Positions 59,460 to 64,000 of a DNA stretch of 64,000 bases are shown here, piece after piece. The first letter of the stretch is position 1, and the number at the start of each line of letters is the position of its first letter. The stretch lies in contig NC_045127.1 in assembly GCF_007655135.1 (NCBI RefSeq), positions 20,564,199 to 20,628,198 on the forward strand, written 5' to 3'. Source of the stretch: Punica granatum (taxonomy: Eukaryota; Streptophyta; Magnoliopsida; Myrtales; Lythraceae). Position numbers and translations under genes: made by a program. Under the pieces are notes generated by a model, which saw nothing but the letters and a program-made list of their open reading frames with translations, did no database searches and was not told where the DNA came from.

Positions 59460-60974
59460 CATCTGAAATCCAAAATCGACTTGGATTCAAATTCATCCAA
59501 GCGATACTCCGATGAGCAAGTCTAATCCTTCAACTGCAAAGACCGGAAGTGACAGCTCCACAAACAGAGCATGACCCAACTCTCGATCGCAGGAGATACC
59601 AACACGGTCATGCCTCCGATCAAAGAATGGATCTCACCCGTCCTCTGCCGTCGCCGCCGACTAAGCACTGGAACAACATGCTCAGTCTTCTTTAAACTCT
59701 CTTTTGCTTTAATTTAAATCCATTCCTACAAATGGGTTCCCGACATGAACAAATCCTTCAAACAGGACATTAGGACAGTCTTTGCGACGCCCTATTAGTT
59801 CTGTTGGACCTGTTCGACTCGTCTGTCCTCATGGGACCCGGCTCCTCGAACCCTCCGTAGGATGGCTGCACAAGCCTACTCCCAACCAGGGAAAATATGC
59901 TTATGTGACCTCAGTCACGGTCTAACCACTCCAGAGTGGTGATGACCAGATTCTTGGAAACAAATGTCGTCTGCACGCGGCACCCCATGGGTCGCGCGCG
60001 GGACAAAAAGGGATTTTCCCATGGGACCACCTCATATTTCTTACCACATATCCCCCTGCATAATCGCCTAATGCATTGTCTTCTTTGTCATCCTTCACAG
60101 GGGCACATTGACCACAAGCAAAGAGCGATGCATGAGTTCACGCTTTCCCGAGATCTTGTCTCGGACCCTTTCCTTATACTTTAACGAGGGAGGTGTCCTA
60201 CGATGAGGTAACCCCTATGAAGTCGAAGACGAGAACAATCGAACGAATCACTCAGCATTGATGCAATCGTCTTCCTCGAACATCCAGTGGCTTCAGCAGC
60301 GTGCACCCTCCAAGAGGCACGTACTGCAAAGAACAGCAAGAGATGATCGGAGATATCGCACAAGGCGCCTGCCACAGGCCACTTCCACAAAATGAAGACC
60401 AGGGCATCCCCGATCAACATTCACACCGGGGCAACCTTGGTTCCCTATTCACGGGGCAATTCTACATTTTCTTTCTAGTCAACAGGGGAAATTTACTTGC
60501 AATGCTTGCAAGGGCAAATGACACGGAGTTCGACTTCTAAGTGCACAAGAGTCAAACTTCCAAGAAAGCCGGCCCTCATAAAAACAGGGCTAGCAACATG
60601 CAACGAGTCTCCACGAGGCGAAGCACACCAAAGCAGTCTTGGCGATGCAAAGTCGAGGAATTTCAAACAAAGACACAGGGCACAAAACAAACCCCAGCTG
60701 CAAGAAAAAAAACAGAGCGGAAAGAAACGGGAAAAACCCGCCAATGAAGAGAGAGAGAAAAGAAGCGGGAAAAACCCGCCAACCAACAAAAGAAAGGCAA
60801 TGCCGAGGTTCATCAAAAGCACCGGCGCCGCCAATCCAGAGAAATCAACAAACCCCGACAAAAGGGGAGCAGCAGACAAAACTCCTCGACGGAGACAGAA
60901 AATAATGCACTCGGAGGTTGAATCCTTCAAAACATTCGCCTTTGCAAACTCGAGAGATAAAAGAATCGAGCCCG
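59460..60974 (+). other. Unrecognised F3 internal sequence
   Basis: No retrotransposon domain. 59460-59610 is shared with R2. Beyond that the sequence is unique in the window. The longest frame, 60497-61006 (169 codons), is Lys/Arg/Gln-rich with a basic stretch in the middle and no recognisable domain; I do not call it a gene. Two CGGG-AAAAA-CCCG hairpins lie at 60728-60740 and 60763-60777. Confidence 0.5.
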
Positions 60975-61060
60975 CTAGGTCAAAAACTCCTTTTGGGGCG
61001 GCCTAGGGAAAAGCTAGGGTAAAAGAGTGGCACGACTGGAAACCCTTTGGGGCGGTCGTG
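60975..61060 (+). repeat. Two 3'-UTR stem-loop modules of F3
   Basis: Module 1 (60975-61007) pairs CTAGG with CCTAG. Module 2 (61031-61060) pairs CACGAC with GTCGTG and is followed by GCAAAAGG. They correspond to modules 1 and 2 of A/B. Module 2 has CACGG/CCGTG in A/B, so both arms changed together. Confidence 0.75.
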
Positions 61061-61856
61061 GCAAAAGGCAAGCTCTTCCCCTTTAGGTTGAGAGGTGCGG
61101 CCCCGAGGTGGGTGACCGTAGCAAAAGGAGAGCAAAACGAGAGATAGATAAAATTGCCCCTAGTCTCTCGCACATCGTGCGGACAAGGGATCCCCAAGGG
61201 AAGTGGCCAGTTTATCTATTCCAACATGATCCCCGATCGGCTTTCCAATACCATTCAACCGTCCAAGAAGGAACCTTCCTCAAGCACAGTGCGTAACTGA
61301 ATATGCCGTCCAAGCAGTTCAGTACAACCTACACAATAGAAGGACGAAGGAAAATGGGGGTACATCTCACTGCAGGCGTGAACCCGTGTATCCTTTTAGC
61401 TTGGGGCAACATGCTTCCCAAACTTTCTCTTTTCTCTTTGTCTTTGCATAACTCCAAATGGGTCATAGCCATCCTTTAACAGGCTACCACAGAGCCAAAA
61501 TCCCAGACATTCCTCTCCGGGGGTCTAGTCATAACACTTTGGAAATGGTCAGACCGAGTCTGACCAAATCTGAACAGAAATCCCCAAGCGGGTTGCAAAT
61601 ACAGCCGTCCTACGGTACCCTATTGAGAAGGGTTCAAAGCCGACGGGCACGTCGAACAAACGATAGAACTGCTAGGGCATCGTTGGAAAGTCTCGATATG
61701 CCCAAGCATGGCTAACGGGAGCCCCATGAGGCCTCGCATCTAGGCCTCCGAAAACGGGACCCACTTACACTGTCAAAGCAAAATTCTTCATGGGTTGCTC
61801 AGGTGACCCAAAACTAAAGATCTGCATGTCGCAACAACATTTTCATGCTTACCAGT
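61061..61856 (+). other. 3' end of F3 internal region
   Basis: Noncoding with short frames only. A third GCAAAAGG linker lies near 61122, but its flanking stem is not convincing. No clear polypurine tract directly precedes the LTR. Confidence 0.55.
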
Positions 61857-64000
61857 TGTCAGCATCCCATTTTGGCCCACCGGCTTCCCACGCAAGGATT
61901 CCCGACCGAAGTCCGGGGCACTATTCATCACCCTGCAATCCGAGGTAAATAGGCGGGCACGGAGTCATGAATAATAAGAGAAGAGCACGGTCCACTGAGA
62001 AAGGCGGAAGAAAGCCATCGGAAGAACGAACGAACAAGGAATCCCCGAAACGACGGAGCTGACACTATGGCACTATTCATCACTGAGTCACCGAAGCACC
62101 GAAAGGTGCCCAATATGGGGCTCCAAAAATCCCTCTCAGTGCCAAAGTGACCAACGACACGCCCGGGCGCATTTCCGGGGCATCCTGCTTAAGCCGGGAC
62201 ACCCCGGTTCCCCACGGACGCCTTTTCTAACGGAGCTCCCGGGGTTCGCTCCACTGACAAGCAAACGGCCCCCCAAAACGAGCCTACAGACACCCAGGGA
62301 CCATCAAGGTCGGGGAACAAGCTTCAGATGACCATCCGGAACTCGACTCGGCTTCCCGAGGGACGTTTCAGTAGTCATGAACGTCTCCCGGCGAGCCTTC
62401 GAGGCGCGTCCACGAAGAACAGAGATCACAATGGTCCCCGAGAACCTCACAACGAGCCCCGAACATCTCAAGACATTCAGGGAACACTGAGAAAATCCCG
62501 GTCACAAGTCCCTAGGCCTTCCCGGGCCAACGGTCCCCAACCAAGAACGACGAGCCAACGATCCCCCACGGGGCAAAAGGGACGCCAAAACGAATGTTGG
62601 GATGCACAAAGAGCAATCGGGGACCAAGGGACACTAAACTCCGTTCCGAATGTCCAAACAGGGCAAAACCGACTCTCGAGGCGCCGAGTCGCCCGATCGT
62701 TCGTTCATACGACGCATGGCGACATTAGGCTCATTCAAATCCTCGTCATTCAAGCATTCCAAATCTTCAAATTAATTGGACATCGGAGGTCGGATGCGAG
62801 CTCAATCAAGTCTCAAGCATTTTCCGGCTTTTCTCTCAATCGAATGGGACCCACAGCTCAGCCAAGCCAAGCCGTCAAGCCGCGGCTCAATCCCAAGCCA
62901 CGGCTCAAACCCATGGCTCCGAATTGATTGCCCAAGCCACGGCTAATCCCCCTAGGGCCGGCGGCTCAACCCTCCCCAAGCTCCCCTCACCACAAATTCA
63001 AATTTCCCTCTTACATCTATCACTTCCTATCACACCCATCAACTCCCATCAACCTTCCACTCACAAAACCCCACCCTAACCCTCTTGATATTTTCGGCAG
63101 CCCACACTTAACCCTCCTAAGCACAATTAACTTTCCCTAATTGCTTCATTAAGCTAGCCTTTACCCTTGCATCATTAGACTTAATCACTTCTCCATTCTC
63201 CTTCTCTCTCAAGCCAATCTCTCTCCAAAACCCCCTCAAGCTCCAGCCCTCTCCCTCACTTTCGTTCAGCCCGTGCCAAGGCCGAAACCGGCCAAAACCG
63301 TCGGAAAACCACCCGGTATTCCGGTAACCACCCGACCCGACTTAAGCCAAAAATCACCAAACTCCCTAGCCTACATATTTTCCACCCCCTGAGTCCATTT
63401 CCGGGCTTAGATTTTCGATTCGAGGTCCCCAACACCTCGTTCCAGCCGTGAGTGTAGTCGGGTCCCGAGACCCCTAGCCGTGCTCACCGGACTCCTCCCG
63501 ACGTGCCATTTCCTCCCACGACTTCGGCGAGTCGTGCCATTTCCTCCCACGACTTCGGCGAGTCGTGCCATCACGTTCAAAGGGTTCCTCACAACCCTCA
63601 TCCTCTCTCGTGAAGAAGTAGTCACGATCCGAGGGCCGATCAACCGTGCACAACCACCGTTTCACCCGTTTCTCCTTTACCGGGTTCACTCGACTTTACT
63701 GAACTTTATCTCACATTTTCGGGTTTGTTCAGGCCTTCGCACGTTCGGGTCTGCCCATGGTCATCTAGATCCGTCTCTTAGGGGTCCAACGAGCCCGACC
63801 TCACACCGTGCCGTGACCGGAGCAAGCGTGCCAACCCATTTTCCCAAAACTGCCGCGGCTGCCCCCTCTTGGGTCTCTTCAACCCGTAACACTCAAACCG
63901 AGTCTCGCGACTCTCTAGGCCGCGCCCCCGACTCTTTTCCTCGTGAAACGAGGCTAGGTAACACCCCATTTAACTTAGAGGAGTTAGGATCTCCGATATT
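61857..64000 (+). mobile_element. Diverged 3' LTR of F3 (truncated by window end)
   Basis: It begins TGTCAGCATCCCATTTTGGCCCACC. It is collinear in outline with the 12400 LTR (CACTATTCATC near 61920, GAGGAGTTAGGATCT at 63979) but has many differences and is more GC-rich. A duplicated 30-bp segment at 63505-63570 holds CACGAC/GTCGTG inverted repeats. Frames here, including 62328-62927, look like chance products. Confidence 0.8.

Larger units (their letters stand above)
52649..64000 (+). mobile_element. F3: forward non-autonomous Ogre derivative (3' end outside window)
   Basis: 5' LTR 52649-57500, internal 57501-61856, 3' LTR from 61857. It has the Ogre termini, primer-binding site, leader and 3' stem-loop array but no ORF1, gag or pol. 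The leader is collinear with A/B up to CATTGCATC and then jumps to GGTTTAATGTTTA, the sequence that follows ORF1 in B, so ORF1 was deleted. The 3' LTR shares the TGTCAGCATCCC start but is strongly diverged from the 5' LTR, so F3 may be recombinant or its two LTRs may come from different elements. Confidence 0.8.

Noticed and set aside
60497..61006. 169-codon Lys-rich frame in F3 as a captured host gene
   Set aside because: Low-complexity composition, no recognisable domain, overlap with the 3' stem-loop modules, and no counterpart in R2.
61082..61130. A third 3'-UTR stem-loop module in F3
   Set aside because: Only the GCAAAAGG linker is clear; the arms TTAGGT and GACCGT do not pair convincingly.
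62328..62927. 199-codon frame in the diverged LTR at the right end
   Set aside because: It lies within LTR sequence, is Arg/Ser/Pro-rich without a domain, and the equivalent region of other LTRs is not open.

Overview
This window is plant nuclear DNA made almost entirely of nested LTR retrotransposons. I recognise no host gene, tRNA, rRNA or CRISPR array. The elements are Ty3/gypsy of the Tat clade, Ogre type. The grounds are: an extra ORF1 upstream of gag; a primer-binding site TGGCGACTCC(A/G)CTGGGG; a gag-protease reading frame separated from reverse transcriptase by a short intron; a second, archaeal-type RNase H between the Ty3-type RNase H and integrase; and LTRs of about 5 kb that begin TGTCAGCACCCC and end GGTCCGTACA. 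The host is a eudicot-like plant. The ORF1 sequence reminds me of predicted proteins from Myrtales such as pomegranate, but that is memory only.

Layout. 1-12399: internal region of element A (+), whose 5' LTR lies left of the window. 12400-17643: a full-length LTR serving both as the 3' LTR of A and the 5' LTR of element B. 17644-28512: internal region of B (+). 28513-31265: a truncated, more diverged LTR closing B. 31266-32929: a 1.66 kb island of unrelated DNA with a (CT)20 microsatellite. 32930-52648: minus-strand LTR material, read as a nested stack. R1 (LTR piece) is interrupted at 36525 by a non-autonomous element R2 (3' LTR 36525-40324, internal 40325-42839, 5' LTR 42840-47149). R2 is interrupted at 47150 by LTR R4, R4 at 50682 by LTR R5, and R5 at 52649 by a forward non-autonomous element F3 (5' LTR 52649-57500, internal 57501-61856, 3' LTR from 61857 past the window end).

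In an intact element, ORF1 (unknown function) would precede Gag-Pro, and removal of a 191-nt intron would fuse Gag-Pro to RT-RNaseH-aRNaseH-integrase. A and B are near-identical but carry different stops and frameshifts, so neither encodes a complete polyprotein; only ORF1 of B is intact. R2 and F3 keep the LTR, primer-binding site and leader but have lost ORF1, gag and pol. They carry arrays of short inverted repeats instead.

The most interesting signals are: a well-formed splice donor abutting the ORF1 start paired with a TACTAAC branch site and AG just before the gag start, which would remove exactly ORF1; an array of two-tier stem-loops in the 3' UTR with compensatory changes between elements; and arrays of GGGC-TTCG-GCCC (cUUCGg tetraloop) hairpins in the non-autonomous elements.
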